A stretch of 64,000 nucleotides of DNA from Bacteroidales bacterium (GTDB taxonomy: Bacteria > Bacteroidota > Bacteroidia > Bacteroidales > Bacteroidaceae). Every line of letters starts with the position of its first letter. Position 1 is the first letter of the stretch. This document shows positions 55,768 to 64,000 of the stretch, one piece after another. The DNA lies in NCBI GenBank assembly GCA_012517855.1, contig JAAYUD010000100.1, positions 1-64,000 on the forward strand, in the 5' to 3' direction. The notes beneath the pieces were generated by a model. That model searched no databases, had not been told where the DNA came from, and worked only from the letters and a program-made list of their open reading frames with translations. Made by a program: the position numbers and the translations under genes.

Positions 55768-56430
55768 ATGGATGTAAAAATTGAATCAAGTTGGAGGGAG
55801 CATCTGAAGGGGGAGTTTGATAAAGATTATTTTACTCACCTTACAGATTTTGTACGTAATGAGTATCATCATGGCATTGTGTATCCGCCAGGGCCATTTA
55901 TTTTTAATGCTTTTGATCTTTGTCCATTTGATAAAGTTAAAGTTGTTATTATAGGTCAGGATCCATACCATGGACCGGGTCAGGCTCATGGCCTTTGTTT
56001 CTCCGTGAATGATGGCGTACCCTTTCCTCCTTCTTTGCAGAATATCTTTAAAGAAATAAAATCAGATATTGGAACAGAAGTACCGTCGTCGGGAAATCTT
56101 ACTCGATGGGCACAACAAGGCGTGTTGCTTCTGAATTCTACTCTTACGGTTCGTGCGCATCAAGCAGCTTCTCATGCAAAGCATGGTTGGGAAACATTTA
56201 CGGATGCTGTGATCCGCTCTCTTGCCGAAGAACGTGAGCATTTGGTTTTTCTGCTTTGGGGAGCTTATGCCCAACGCAAGGGGGAGTTCATCGATCGTAA
56301 CAAGCATTTGGTACTAAGTTCTGCTCATCCTTCTCCCTTATCTGCGTATAATGGATTCTTTGGAAACAAACATTTCAGTACTACCAACGAATATCTAATT
56401 CAGCACGGTGAAACACCTATTGTTTGGTAG
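55768..56430 (+). CDS. ung: Uracil-DNA glycosylase
   Basis: A 220-residue family 1 uracil-DNA glycosylase that starts base-excision repair of uracil in DNA. The water-activating loop [18 protein letters not shown] (Asp near residue 65) and the DNA-intercalating loop [18 protein letters not shown] near residue 190 are intact. It follows asnA by 5 bp on the same strand. Length and motifs are normal. Confidence 0.97.
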   Translation: MDVKIESSWREHLKGEFDKDYFTHLTDFVRNEYHHGIVYPPGPFIFNAFDLCPFDKVKVVIIGQDPYHGPGQAHGLCFSVNDGVPFPPSLQNIFKEIKSDIGTEVPSSGNLTRWAQQGVLLLNSTLTVRAHQAASHAKHGWETFTDAVIRSLAEEREHLVFLLWGAYAQRKGEFIDRNKHLVLSSAHPSPLSAYNGFFGNKHFSTTNEYLIQHGETPIVW

Positions 56431-56486
56431 AATAGGGAGAGCAAAATATATTTTGGCTTCTTTTTCTTTTATTCCTCCGCTTTGAT

Positions 56487-56494
56487 TACCTTTG
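56487..56494 (+). promoter_or_regulatory. Bacteroides -7 box TACCTTTG for the DUF4494 gene
   Basis: TACCTTTG lies 33 bp before the start at 56527. The upstream -33 region is only TTTC-like. Confidence 0.45.
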
Positions 56495-56526
56495 CATGAA
56501 TTTGAAAAATATAAAATGACAAAGAT

Positions 56527-56976
56527 ATGATGCACAATTGGTTTGAATGCAAGATCCGTTATGAGAAAGTAATGGAAGATGGTAAAAATAAGAAGGTTAC
56601 TGAACCTTATTTGGTAGATGCTCTTAGTTTTACTGAAGCTGAAGCTCGTATTATTGAAGAAATGAAACCGTTTATTACCGGCGAATTTACGGTGTCGGAT
56701 ATTAAGCGTGCCAACTATACGGAACTTTTCACTTGTGATGATGATACAGCTGATAAATGGTTTAAGGTGAAGCTTTATTTCATCACACTAGACGAGAAGA
56801 GCGGCATGGAAAAGAAATCAGCTTCTAATGTATTGGTTCAAGCTGCTGATTTACGCGATGCAGTGAAAAAACTGGATGAAGGAATGAAAGGCACAATGGC
56901 TGATTATGAAATAGCAAATGTTGCCGAAACGGCTATTATGGACGTTTATCCTTTTGCAGGCAACAAGGAGGGTTAA
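56527..56976 (+). CDS. DUF4494 family protein
   Basis: A 149-residue cytoplasmic protein (HNWFECKIRYEKVMEDGKNK, VTEPYLVDALSFTEAEARI, IKRANYTELF) that fits DUF4494, a small family restricted to Bacteroidetes. It has no signal peptide or membrane helix. It stops immediately before the yggS start, so it is co-transcribed with yggS and folC. The function is unknown. Confidence 0.85.
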   Translation: MMHNWFECKIRYEKVMEDGKNKKVTEPYLVDALSFTEAEARIIEEMKPFITGEFTVSDIKRANYTELFTCDDDTADKWFKVKLYFITLDEKSGMEKKSASNVLVQAADLRDAVKKLDEGMKGTMADYEIANVAETAIMDVYPFAGNKEG

Positions 56977-57666
56977 ATGATGATTTCGAATATTGCGGCT
57001 CAGATAAAGCATATTACGCAAGAACTTCCTTCTGGTTCTCGCTTGGTCGCTGTTTCGAAATACCATCCCGATGAGTCTATTATGGAGGCTTACGATGCGG
57101 GACAGCGTCTGTTCGGTGAGAATCATGTACAAGAAATGGTGGGTAAGTATGAACGCTTACCCAAAGATATTGAATGGCATTTTCTCGGTCACTTGCAGAC
57201 GAATAAAATAAAATATATTGTTCCATTTGTCTCGTTGATTCATGCTATAGATTCATATAAACTGCTTACCGAGATTGATAAACATGCAGCTAAGGCAGGG
57301 CGTACTATAAATTGTTTGTTGCAACTTCATATTGCTCGGGAAGAAACAAAGTTCGGCTTTTCTTTTGAGGAGTGTAGAGAAATGCTTCGTGTCGGAGACT
57401 GGCGTTCGTTGCACCATATTCATTTATCGGGTGTGATGGGTATGGCGACAAACACGGATGACAGTGTTCAGGTAGCTTCTGAGTTCCGTTCATTAAAAAG
57501 CTTCTTCGATGAATTGAAAACCGACTATTTTGATACCGATCCGCATTTTAAGGAGATGTCAATGGGGATGACTCATGATTATCAGATTGCTCTTGATTGC
57601 GGTAGTACATTGGTACGTATAGGTACAAAAATTTTTGGAGAAAGAGATTATAGCCAGAAGATATAA
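56977..57666 (+). CDS. yggS: YggS-family pyridoxal phosphate homeostasis protein
   Basis: A 229-residue PLPBP/YggS protein. The PLP-binding Lys lies in LVAVSKYHPDESIMEAYDAG (about residue 28), with FGENHVQEM, WHFLGHLQTNKIKY, LSGVMGMAT and LDCGSTLVRIGTKIFGERDY also typical. It binds pyridoxal phosphate without known enzymatic activity and balances vitamin B6 and amino-acid pools. It follows DUF4494 without a gap. The folC start codon lies 61 bp after its stop. Confidence 0.95.
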   Translation: MMISNIAAQIKHITQELPSGSRLVAVSKYHPDESIMEAYDAGQRLFGENHVQEMVGKYERLPKDIEWHFLGHLQTNKIKYIVPFVSLIHAIDSYKLLTEIDKHAAKAGRTINCLLQLHIAREETKFGFSFEECREMLRVGDWRSLHHIHLSGVMGMATNTDDSVQVASEFRSLKSFFDELKTDYFDTDPHFKEMSMGMTHDYQIALDCGSTLVRIGTKIFGERDYSQKI

Positions 57667-57727
57667 AAAGATAAGTGCTATTTATTTTTCTTTGAAAGAA
57701 GTAAATAGTAAAGGGATAGATATTAAT

Positions 57728-59026
57728 ATGAATTATAGCGAAACTTTAAATTATCTCTATACTTGTGTTCCGATGTTTCAGAAAGTGGGAAGCCCGGCTT
57801 ATAAGGAAGGCTTGGAGAATACCCATATTCTTGATGAACATTTTGGGCATCCTCACAAGCATTTTCCTACTATTCATGTAGCTGGAACTAATGGGAAAGG
57901 ATCTTGTTCGCATACTCTTGCTGCTATTCTACAATCCGCAGGTTATAAAGTAGGACTTTATACCTCACCACATTTGCGCGATTTTCGTGAAAGAATCCGT
58001 ATTGATGGTAAGCCGATATCCGAAGAATATGTAGTGAATTTTGTCGCAGCCGAGAGAGACTTTTTTGAACCGCTCCAACCATCTTTTTTTGAGTTGACTA
58101 CCGCTTTGGCGTTTAAATATTTTGCCGAACAGAAGGTTGACGTTGCAGTGATTGAAGTAGGGCTTGGCGGGCGATTGGATTGTACCAATATCATTATCCC
58201 TGATATTTCTATTATTACTAATATTAGTTATGATCATACTCAGTTCCTTGGCAATACGTTGGCTGCTATTGCTTTCGAAAAAGCCGGTATCATTAAAACC
58301 GGGATACCTGTAGTCATTGGTGAAACGGTACCGGAAACAAAGCCCGTGTTCGTCGCTCGTGCTCATGAGTTGGGAGCGCCTATTTATTTTGCCGAAGAGA
58401 ACAAACAATTGACAGATGCGCGAATGAACGTCGACGGTCTGTGTTACGATACCTTGAAATACGGCTTATTATATGGTAAACTTGGTGGATTGTATCAAGT
58501 TAAAAATACCAATACCGTACTGACGGCTATCGAAGTGCTGAAAGAAAAAGGTTATCACATCACTGATGAGGCTTTGCGTAGCGGATTTTCCAATGTTTGC
58601 GAGTTGACAGGACTCGAAGGTCGGTGGCAACGTTTGCAGAGTTCCCCGACGATGATATGCGATACGGGGCATAACGTTGGTGGTATCACGTATATTGTTC
58701 AGCAACTAAAGTTGCAACAATACCGTACGCTTCGTATCGTTTTCGGTATGGTCAACGATAAGGATATCCATACTGTGCTGAAAATGTTGCCTCGCGATGC
58801 TGTCTATTATTTTACTCAGGCCAATGTGAGCCGTGCTATTCCTGTAGACGAATTGAAAAGTGAAGCAGAATTGGCAGGGCTGAAAGGAACTTCTTATATT
58901 GATGTTTTATCTGCAGTGGAGGCGGCACAAAAAGAAAGCCTCCCCGAAGATTTTATCTACGTGGGAGGCAGTAGTTATATTGTTTCTGATTTGTTAACGA
59001 GCCGCGAAGCACTCGATCTCCACTAA
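57728..59026 (+). CDS. folC: Bifunctional dihydrofolate/folylpolyglutamate synthase
   Basis: The ATG at 57728 (MNYSETLNYLYTCVPMFQ) gives 432 aa; the frame is open upstream into yggS, but that part is not family-like. The Mur-ligase fold is shown by the P-loop IHVAGTNGKGSCSHTLAAIL near residue 50, LYTSPHLRDFRERIRIDG, IEVGLGGRLDCTN and ISYDHTQFLGNT. It adds glutamate to dihydropteroate and folates. The last 33 bp overlap the convergent ridA gene. Confidence 0.95.
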   Translation: MNYSETLNYLYTCVPMFQKVGSPAYKEGLENTHILDEHFGHPHKHFPTIHVAGTNGKGSCSHTLAAILQSAGYKVGLYTSPHLRDFRERIRIDGKPISEEYVVNFVAAERDFFEPLQPSFFELTTALAFKYFAEQKVDVAVIEVGLGGRLDCTNIIIPDISIITNISYDHTQFLGNTLAAIAFEKAGIIKTGIPVVIGETVPETKPVFVARAHELGAPIYFAEENKQLTDARMNVDGLCYDTLKYGLLYGKLGGLYQVKNTNTVLTAIEVLKEKGYHITDEALRSGFSNVCELTGLEGRWQRLQSSPTMICDTGHNVGGITYIVQQLKLQQYRTLRIVFGMVNDKDIHTVLKMLPRDAVYYFTQANVSRAIPVDELKSEAELAGLKGTSYIDVLSAVEAAQKESLPEDFIYVGGSSYIVSDLLTSREALDLH

Positions 59027-59368
59027 TGCATTTTTAGGTAATTCTTTTACTGCATATGCCGAACGGGCAGGGTAGCTGCCATTGAAGTATTTGGCATAAA
59101 CGGTATTCATATCGCCAAAGAGTGACATGTCGGCAAGATAAACGGTTGTCTTTACGATATTGTCCATTGTAAGACCTGCTGCTTCAAGCACATGTTTTAC
59201 ATTATCGAGTGATTGAGTTGCTTGTGCGGTTATGCCTTCGGCCATTTCACCTGTAGCAGCATTAATAGGTAGTTGTCCCGAAACAAATACGAAACCATTG
59301 GCTTCGATAGCTTGACTATAGGGGCCGATAGCGCCTGGAGCCTTTTCACTGCAAATTACTTTTTTCAT
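58994..59368 (-). CDS. ridA: RidA-family enamine/imine deaminase
   Basis: A 124-residue YjgF/YER057c/UK114-family protein that hydrolyses reactive enamines such as 2-aminoacrylate. The conserved GPYSQAIEANGFVFVSGQLP, the catalytic Arg in GSYPARSAYAVKELP and the C-terminal ALVEIECFAA are intact. It is convergent with folC, sharing 33 bp of coding sequence with it in opposite frames. It lies 61 bp after the TPR gene on the same strand. Confidence 0.95.
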   Translation of the reverse strand: MKKVICSEKAPGAIGPYSQAIEANGFVFVSGQLPINAATGEMAEGITAQATQSLDNVKHVLEAAGLTMDNIVKTTVYLADMSLFGDMNTVYAKYFNGSYPARSAYAVKELPKNALVEIECFAAR

Positions 59369-59429
59369 TTTGTTGATTTTTTAGTTATCTATAGATATTA
59401 TTAGCTCTATAAGTTTTATTTATAATGTT

Positions 59430-61142
59430 TTACTTGCAATACTTGTCAATCATTGCTTGTGCGTTTTCATCACCTAGTTCTTTGGCTTTAGCAAAGTTGG
59501 CACATGCTTCTTCTTTTTTCTTCTGCTCTATTTGGCATAGCCCAAGAATACGATAAACTTCGGCATATTTCGAATCTATCTTAATGGCGTCTTGAAGTTG
59601 TTTGACTGCTGTATCCACTCTGCCTACGCGTAGATTCATAGCTCCTTGTTCAACTCTATAGAGCATCTCTTTTGGGTTATGATCGATTGCTGCTTGAATG
59701 TCATCTAATGCCTGTTGATACTGTTTTGCTTTGTTGGCTGCTTGTTCGCGATAATAGTAGAATAGATCGTTTACATTGCCGTTTACTGCATCATAGTAGG
59801 TGTTGTAGTCTAAAAGAGCCTGGCGGAACATGCCTGCATCCATATATATTTGTCCCCGAGCGAATACGTATGCCGCAGCATCACGAGTGATGGGCTTAGG
59901 GCATAGATTGATGCAACTGTCCATCATTGCAACTATTTCTTTCTGATCGGATTTCAGCATTTGCATTGTTAGAACTGTGCTATAGTAGGATGCTGCAGAA
60001 GCAATGTTGCTCTTGTTTACTTTTTGAAAAGAAATCAAGGCGTCATTGTAGTTCTTCTGTGCAAAAAGAAGATCGCCTTCTGTCTGTGTGTAAATCGGTA
60101 GCGGGTTGATTGATATCGCTTCGCGGATATCGCTTATCGCTTTATCGAGCGTCCACTCTTTGTAGGGAGTCTGATGTGTTGTTTGCAAGTACTGAAAGAT
60201 CAACTTTGCTGTATTGTACAGCGCATCATCACGGTGTTGAGCTACTTTAAGGGCCGAAGCTAAGTCCTTATCGGCAGCGGCTATCAAAGAACCGTCTTTA
60301 TCGGTTCTAACTTCATTTTCGGCACGTTTAAGATATCCATCTGCACTATTGGGAAACTTTGAAACGAAATCGTTAAGTAATTCAGTATATTCTTCATTGG
60401 ACATAATAGAAGAAGACATGTATAGGCTGACCAATGCTTGGCTTTCTTCATCGGGAAGATCTTTTTTGATGCCTATTGCTTTCAGGTTCGCATCGTTTGA
60501 ACCAAGTATACCAATCGATAGAGATGAACCAAAGGTGGCATCCAATCCATAGCTAATTGTTTTGTCGCTTGTCGATTTTTGTGCAAGAGCGATAACTTCG
60601 CCTTCACTATTGGCAATAGGGCAACTTACCATTTTGTCGTCCAAATTGTATGATAGAGTGTAATAGTTATATTTGGATTCAACTTTTGTGATTGCATTGA
60701 CTTTGCCTGATGTTACAGAGCGGCTCTTCTGCGTAGAATAGGGTATGAGGTAAACATCATTCCCGACGCTGCCTGCACTAGCCAATGATAACGCATTGAC
60801 AGATTTGGCGATACCTACACGAAATTTGATAACGTCGTACAAGTCATTGGCACCCATTATTAAGGTTACGGGGTATTGTTTTCCATCACTCATAACGACA
60901 ACGGCCCGTTTAGCACCTTTGAAAGTGGTATAATCGGAAAGAGCAATACCATCAGAGCTGATGAAGAAGCCGTTTCCATTGTTTAGAATCTTATCTTGAT
61001 TATCATAAGTGATAATAGAAAAGACAGCTCTTTCTGCCTTTTCGAGCCATTTAGGATTATTTTCCGAACTAATTGTCTGTATAGTGAATATACTCAGAAA
61101 AAAGATAAAAAATAGTTTTGTTTTCATTATTCTTGTAGTCAT
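59430..61142 (-). CDS. Secreted trypsin-like (apparently inactive) domain fused to TPR repeats
   Basis: A 570-residue protein. The ATG at 61142 overlaps the rlmB stop as ATGA; an ATG at 61127 (MKTKLFF) is an alternative start. A signal peptide is followed by an HtrA-like trypsin fold (about 30-210): NGNGFFISSDGIALSDYTTF and DLYDVIKFRV resemble protease motifs, but the catalytic His position (usual NYHxF) is Thr and the Ser loop reads VSCPIANSEGEV rather than GxSGGP. From about 225 to 570 come TPR-like helical repeats (for example YRVEQGAMNLRVGRVDTAV and YRILGLCQIEQKKKEEACAN). It is probably a periplasmic scaffold rather than an enzyme. It is the fourth gene of the coaBC-recN-rlmB run. Confidence 0.85.
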   Translation of the reverse strand: MTTRIMKTKLFFIFFLSIFTIQTISSENNPKWLEKAERAVFSIITYDNQDKILNNGNGFFISSDGIALSDYTTFKGAKRAVVVMSDGKQYPVTLIMGANDLYDVIKFRVGIAKSVNALSLASAGSVGNDVYLIPYSTQKSRSVTSGKVNAITKVESKYNYYTLSYNLDDKMVSCPIANSEGEVIALAQKSTSDKTISYGLDATFGSSLSIGILGSNDANLKAIGIKKDLPDEESQALVSLYMSSSIMSNEEYTELLNDFVSKFPNSADGYLKRAENEVRTDKDGSLIAAADKDLASALKVAQHRDDALYNTAKLIFQYLQTTHQTPYKEWTLDKAISDIREAISINPLPIYTQTEGDLLFAQKNYNDALISFQKVNKSNIASAASYYSTVLTMQMLKSDQKEIVAMMDSCINLCPKPITRDAAAYVFARGQIYMDAGMFRQALLDYNTYYDAVNGNVNDLFYYYREQAANKAKQYQQALDDIQAAIDHNPKEMLYRVEQGAMNLRVGRVDTAVKQLQDAIKIDSKYAEVYRILGLCQIEQKKKEEACANFAKAKELGDENAQAMIDKYCK

Positions 61143-61882
61143 AATTCGTTACGTTGTTTGATTGCCTCATAAATCAGGATACCTGATGCAACTGAAACAT
61201 TAAGTGATTCTATCTTGCCAAGCATGGGTATTTTGACCAGCTCATCGCATTGTGCTTGTCGTTCTATAGCTACTCCGGTATCTTCAGCTCCCATAATAAT
61301 ACATGTCGGGACCGTATAATCAGCTTTCGAGTAGAGACGATCTCCTTTTTCGGTTGCTGCAACAATATGATAACCGCATTGTTTCAGATATTTCACCGTT
61401 TCGGTAAGGTTTGTCTCTTTGCAGACAGGCAGAGAAAGAAGTGCTCCGGCCGAAGTCTTCACTGCATCGGCATTAACAGTAACGCTGCCTTTGGCTGGAA
61501 TAATAATGGCATCGACGCCGGCGCATTCGCAGGTTCGGGCAATCGCCCCAAAGTTGCGGACATCTGTAATACCGTCAAGCATTACAACAAGAGGATTCTT
61601 ACCTTCTTCGAAAAGAGTCGGAACAATAGAATCAATGTGCTGATATGTGACAGCCGAAATGAATGCGACTACTCCTTGATGATTCTTTTGGGTTATACGA
61701 TTGATTCGTTCTACCGGTACTCGCTGTACAACGATAAATCGACCTTTCAATGCTTCGAACAATTCCTTTGAAAGTTCACTTTGTAGATCACGTTTTACCA
61801 ATATCTTATCTATTTCTTTGCCCGCTTCAATCGCTTCTATTACGGCTCGGACACCGAAAATCATTTCATTTTTATCTATCAT
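61139..61882 (-). CDS. rlmB: 23S rRNA (guanosine-2'-O-)-methyltransferase, RlmB-type (SPOUT)
   Basis: A 247-residue SpoU/SPOUT methyltransferase. The N-terminal substrate-recognition domain starts MIDKNEMIFGVRAVIEAIEA; the knotted SAM-binding part contains GITDVRNFGAIARTCECAG, CIIMGAEDTGVAIERQA and IPMLGKIESLNVSVASGI. It methylates 23S rRNA in the peptidyl-transferase region; RlmB (G2251) is the best match, though related SpoU proteins cannot be excluded. It follows recN by 13 bp and overlaps the TPR gene. Confidence 0.93.
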   Translation of the reverse strand: MIDKNEMIFGVRAVIEAIEAGKEIDKILVKRDLQSELSKELFEALKGRFIVVQRVPVERINRITQKNHQGVVAFISAVTYQHIDSIVPTLFEEGKNPLVVMLDGITDVRNFGAIARTCECAGVDAIIIPAKGSVTVNADAVKTSAGALLSLPVCKETNLTETVKYLKQCGYHIVAATEKGDRLYSKADYTVPTCIIMGAEDTGVAIERQAQCDELVKIPMLGKIESLNVSVASGILIYEAIKQRNEL

Positions 61883-61895
61883 TTCTATTCTTTGT

Positions 61896-63569
61896 TTATT
61901 TGTTCTTTTCCCCGCTTTTCAATAACGTTCTTGCATTGTTCATTGCCGCATCGGTTAATGTTGCTCCACTTAGCATGTGTGCTATTTCTTCGACACGTTG
62001 TTGGTCGGTAAGGCGTATGATATGGCTGTTTGTTGCATCGTCGTTATCTTCTTTGTATACTTTATAGTGCACAGATCCTCTCGATGCAATTTGAGGTAAG
62101 TGTGTAATGCTGATAACCTGTCTTCCGCCTTGTGACATTTCTTGCATAATGGTTGCCATCTTATCGGCTATTTCGCCCGAAACACCGGTATCGATTTCGT
62201 CGAAGATGATTGTTGGCAGTTTTACAGCTCCTGCTATCATAGCTTTGACTGAAAGCATAACACGGGCTATTTCACCTCCAGACGCTACAGATGAAATATT
62301 GTTCAGGGTCCCATTTTTGTTGGCAGAGAAAAGATATGCAACAGTGTCTTCCCCTTGTATCCCAGGAGTTTCTTTTTTGCCTAATTCTACATTAAAGCGT
62401 ATGTTGGGCATGCCAAGCGGCATTAGTCTTTCTTTCATTTGTCGTTCCACTTCTCTTGCTGCCTTATTTCTGCTTAGAGTGAGTACTTCTGCTTTAGTCT
62501 TAAGCTCTTCAAACAGCTTTGATACCCGTTTTGTTAGTTCATCAATCTGTTCGTCTGATGAAGAAATATTATTAAGCTGTTCGCTATATTGGTGCGCAAG
62601 TTGTTGTAGCTCGGTAACAGTTTTTACCTGATGTTTTTGTTGTAGACTGTGAATTAAGTTCAATCGTTCGGTTACTTCATCAAGTCGTTCAGAATTTACT
62701 TCTATTTTCTCTTCTTCTCTATTGATCTCTTCGGCTATATCTTTTAGCTCGATGTATGAACTTTGAAGTCTTTCATACAAACTATCTGCAGAAGGAAGAT
62801 AAGAGATGATGCTTTCTAGTTCCGATTTACTCTCTTTTAGTGCATAAAGAATGCCGCTTTCTTCTGAATTAAATTTGTTGTTTACTTCGAAAAAAGCTGC
62901 TTTTATTTCTTCAGCGTGAGTGAGTACATCAAATTCTTGTTGCAGATCTTCTTCTTCTCCATCGACGAGATTCGCCTTTTCCAATTCTTCTAATTGAAAA
63001 CGGATGTAGTCTTCATCAATTCTATTCTTTTCGACGGATTTTTTTAGTTCTTCAAGTTCTTTTTCTGACTTTTTCCATTCATTATAGAGAACTCGGTATG
63101 CGTCCAGTTGATTTTGGTTATGCGCCAATATATCAAGTACGTTGAGTTGGAATCCTTCGGAATTGAGCAATAGATTTTGATGCTGAGAATGAATGTCTAT
63201 CAGTTGTTCACCAAGAGTTTTTAGTTGCGTCAGTTGTACAGGAGTGTCGTTAATAAATGCTCTTGTCTTACCGCTTGCCGATATTTCACGGCGGACAATG
63301 CAATCATCTTCATAGTCCAGTTCATTTTCTTCAAAGAAAGACTGCAAGTTATAGTTGGAAAGATCGAAATGTGCTTCTACTATGCAACGCTTTTCACCTT
63401 GTCTGATTGATTTGGTGTCTGCGCGTTGCCCCATAAGTAGGCCTATGGCACCGAGCATGATGGATTTTCCGGCACCTGTTTCACCTGTTATGACAGAAAA
63501 GCCGCTTTCAAATCGGATATCGAGTTTTTCTATTAGGGCATAATTTTGGATAAACAGTGAACGGAGCAT
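61896..63569 (-). CDS. recN: DNA repair protein RecN
   Basis: A 557-residue SMC-like ATPase for double-strand-break repair. Walker A is TGETGAGKSIMLGAIGLLMG near residue 35, the signature SSVASGGEIARVMLSVKAMI near 430, and Walker B PTIIFDEIDTGVSGEIADKM near 460; a long coiled-coil occupies the middle (about 150-370). Length and motifs are normal. It lies 3 bp after coaBC and 13 bp before rlmB in one operon. Confidence 0.97.
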   Translation of the reverse strand: MLRSLFIQNYALIEKLDIRFESGFSVITGETGAGKSIMLGAIGLLMGQRADTKSIRQGEKRCIVEAHFDLSNYNLQSFFEENELDYEDDCIVRREISASGKTRAFINDTPVQLTQLKTLGEQLIDIHSQHQNLLLNSEGFQLNVLDILAHNQNQLDAYRVLYNEWKKSEKELEELKKSVEKNRIDEDYIRFQLEELEKANLVDGEEEDLQQEFDVLTHAEEIKAAFFEVNNKFNSEESGILYALKESKSELESIISYLPSADSLYERLQSSYIELKDIAEEINREEEKIEVNSERLDEVTERLNLIHSLQQKHQVKTVTELQQLAHQYSEQLNNISSSDEQIDELTKRVSKLFEELKTKAEVLTLSRNKAAREVERQMKERLMPLGMPNIRFNVELGKKETPGIQGEDTVAYLFSANKNGTLNNISSVASGGEIARVMLSVKAMIAGAVKLPTIIFDEIDTGVSGEIADKMATIMQEMSQGGRQVISITHLPQIASRGSVHYKVYKEDNDDATNSHIIRLTDQQRVEEIAHMLSGATLTDAAMNNARTLLKSGEKNK

Positions 63570-63572
63570 AGG

Positions 63573-64000
63573 CTAAGGTTTATTGATTTCACGAACAAGG
63601 CGATCAATAATGTCAGTCGCCACTTCTGATTTTGATTTTAGTGGGTAACTGGTGTTGCCCTCTTTGTCTATTATCGTTATCTTATTTGTATCGCACCGAA
63701 ATCCCGCCCCTTTATCTTGCAATGAATTGAGAACTATGAAATTGAAATTCTTTTTATTCAATTTATCTTTCGCATGTATCATTTCATTGTCTGTTTCGAG
63801 GGCAAAGCCTATTAAAATAGGATGTCGTGATCTTTTGTTTTTATCTTCTCCAAGGGCAGCGGCGATGTCAGTGGTCGGTTTTAATTTTAAAATTAAATTT
63901 TCTCCTTCTCTTTTGATCTTTTTATCGGCTATGTCAATAGGTGAAAAATCGGCTACAGCTGCCGAAAGAATAGCTGCATCGCACGATGGAAAAGTTTGTT
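63573..64000 (-). CDS. coaBC: Phosphopantothenoylcysteine decarboxylase/phosphopantothenate-cysteine ligase, C-terminal part (runs off the window)
   Basis: The minus-strand frame is open to the window edge; the first complete codon starts at 63998, and about 141 residues are visible. They are the CoaB (ligase) half of the Dfp fusion: AAILSAAVADFSPIDIADKK, LKPTTDIAAALGEDKNK, ILIGFALETDNEMIHAKDKL and NFIVLNSLQDKGAGFRCDTN are characteristic. The enzyme makes 4'-phosphopantetheine precursor for coenzyme A. Only the N-terminal CoaC half and the active-site Cys loop are outside the window. It is the upstream partner of recN. Confidence 0.93.
   Translation of the reverse strand, partial: QTFPSCDAAILSAAVADFSPIDIADKKIKREGENLILKLKPTTDIAAALGEDKNKRSRHPILIGFALETDNEMIHAKDKLNKKNFNFIVLNSLQDKGAGFRCDTNKITIIDKEGNTSYPLKSKSEVATDIIDRLVREINKP

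Overview
The window is about 40-42% G+C by eye and comes from a chromosome of a Bacteroidales bacterium, most likely Bacteroides or a close relative. The evidence is a SusC/SusD pair with an ECF sigma/FecR couple, many lipoproteins with short lipoboxes, a GLPGLI protein, HU-HIG-type DNA-binding protein, DUF3823 and DUF4494 proteins, the Bacteroidetes form of LptD, a B12-dependent ribonucleotide reductase, and TAnnTTTG-type -7 promoter boxes without clear Shine-Dalgarno sites. No rRNA, tRNA, CRISPR array or intact insertion sequence was recognised.

Layout. 1-8588 (minus strand) is a polysaccharide-utilisation locus read as ECF sigma, FecR anti-sigma, SusC (with STN signalling domain), SusD, DUF3823 lipoprotein and a glycoside hydrolase family 2 enzyme cut by the window edge. 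8769-11320 is an AmmeMemoRadiSam locus: a radical SAM enzyme and a Memo-AMMECR1 fusion that carries a signal-peptide-like N-terminus. 11396-16012 is a divergent unit: a membrane-anchored winged-helix regulator built on a broken histidine kinase faces a GLPGLI protein and a TonB-receptor-like outer-membrane protein; repeated AGTAATAA boxes lie between them. 16258-23211 holds lipoproteins, a second ECF sigma, an HU/winged-helix protein, pyridoxal kinase, an HD protein, a HAD phosphatase and a BASS-family transporter. 23306-36179 is mostly housekeeping: TonB receptor, amidase, MCE protein, dnaA, nitroreductase, nrdJ, nadK, a coiled-coil envelope protein and mdh.

36180-41700 is the main accessory island. 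It starts with 1.6 kb of decayed non-coding DNA holding an ordered 92-bp palindrome (a second copy lies at 54460-54551), then a large lipoprotein with a Gly/Ser linker and a putative zincin-like C-terminal domain, then three tandem paralogues of a small secreted protein with the same leader DNA. 41784-64000 returns to core genes: slyD, aroC, topB, a HAD phosphatase, pgi, gpsA, lysS, an HD protein, lptD, asnA, ung, a DUF4494 gene, yggS, folC, ridA, a TPR/pseudo-protease, rlmB, recN and the end of coaBC.

The strongest candidates for something undescribed are the two copies of the 92-bp palindrome (four CACATATGTG units at exact 22-bp period, with 12-bp NNNN-GATC-NNNN spacers that are flipped between copies but keep the stem perfect), the zincin-like lipoprotein with its paralogue array, the kinase-remnant regulator with phased binding boxes, and the apparently exported Memo-AMMECR1 protein.
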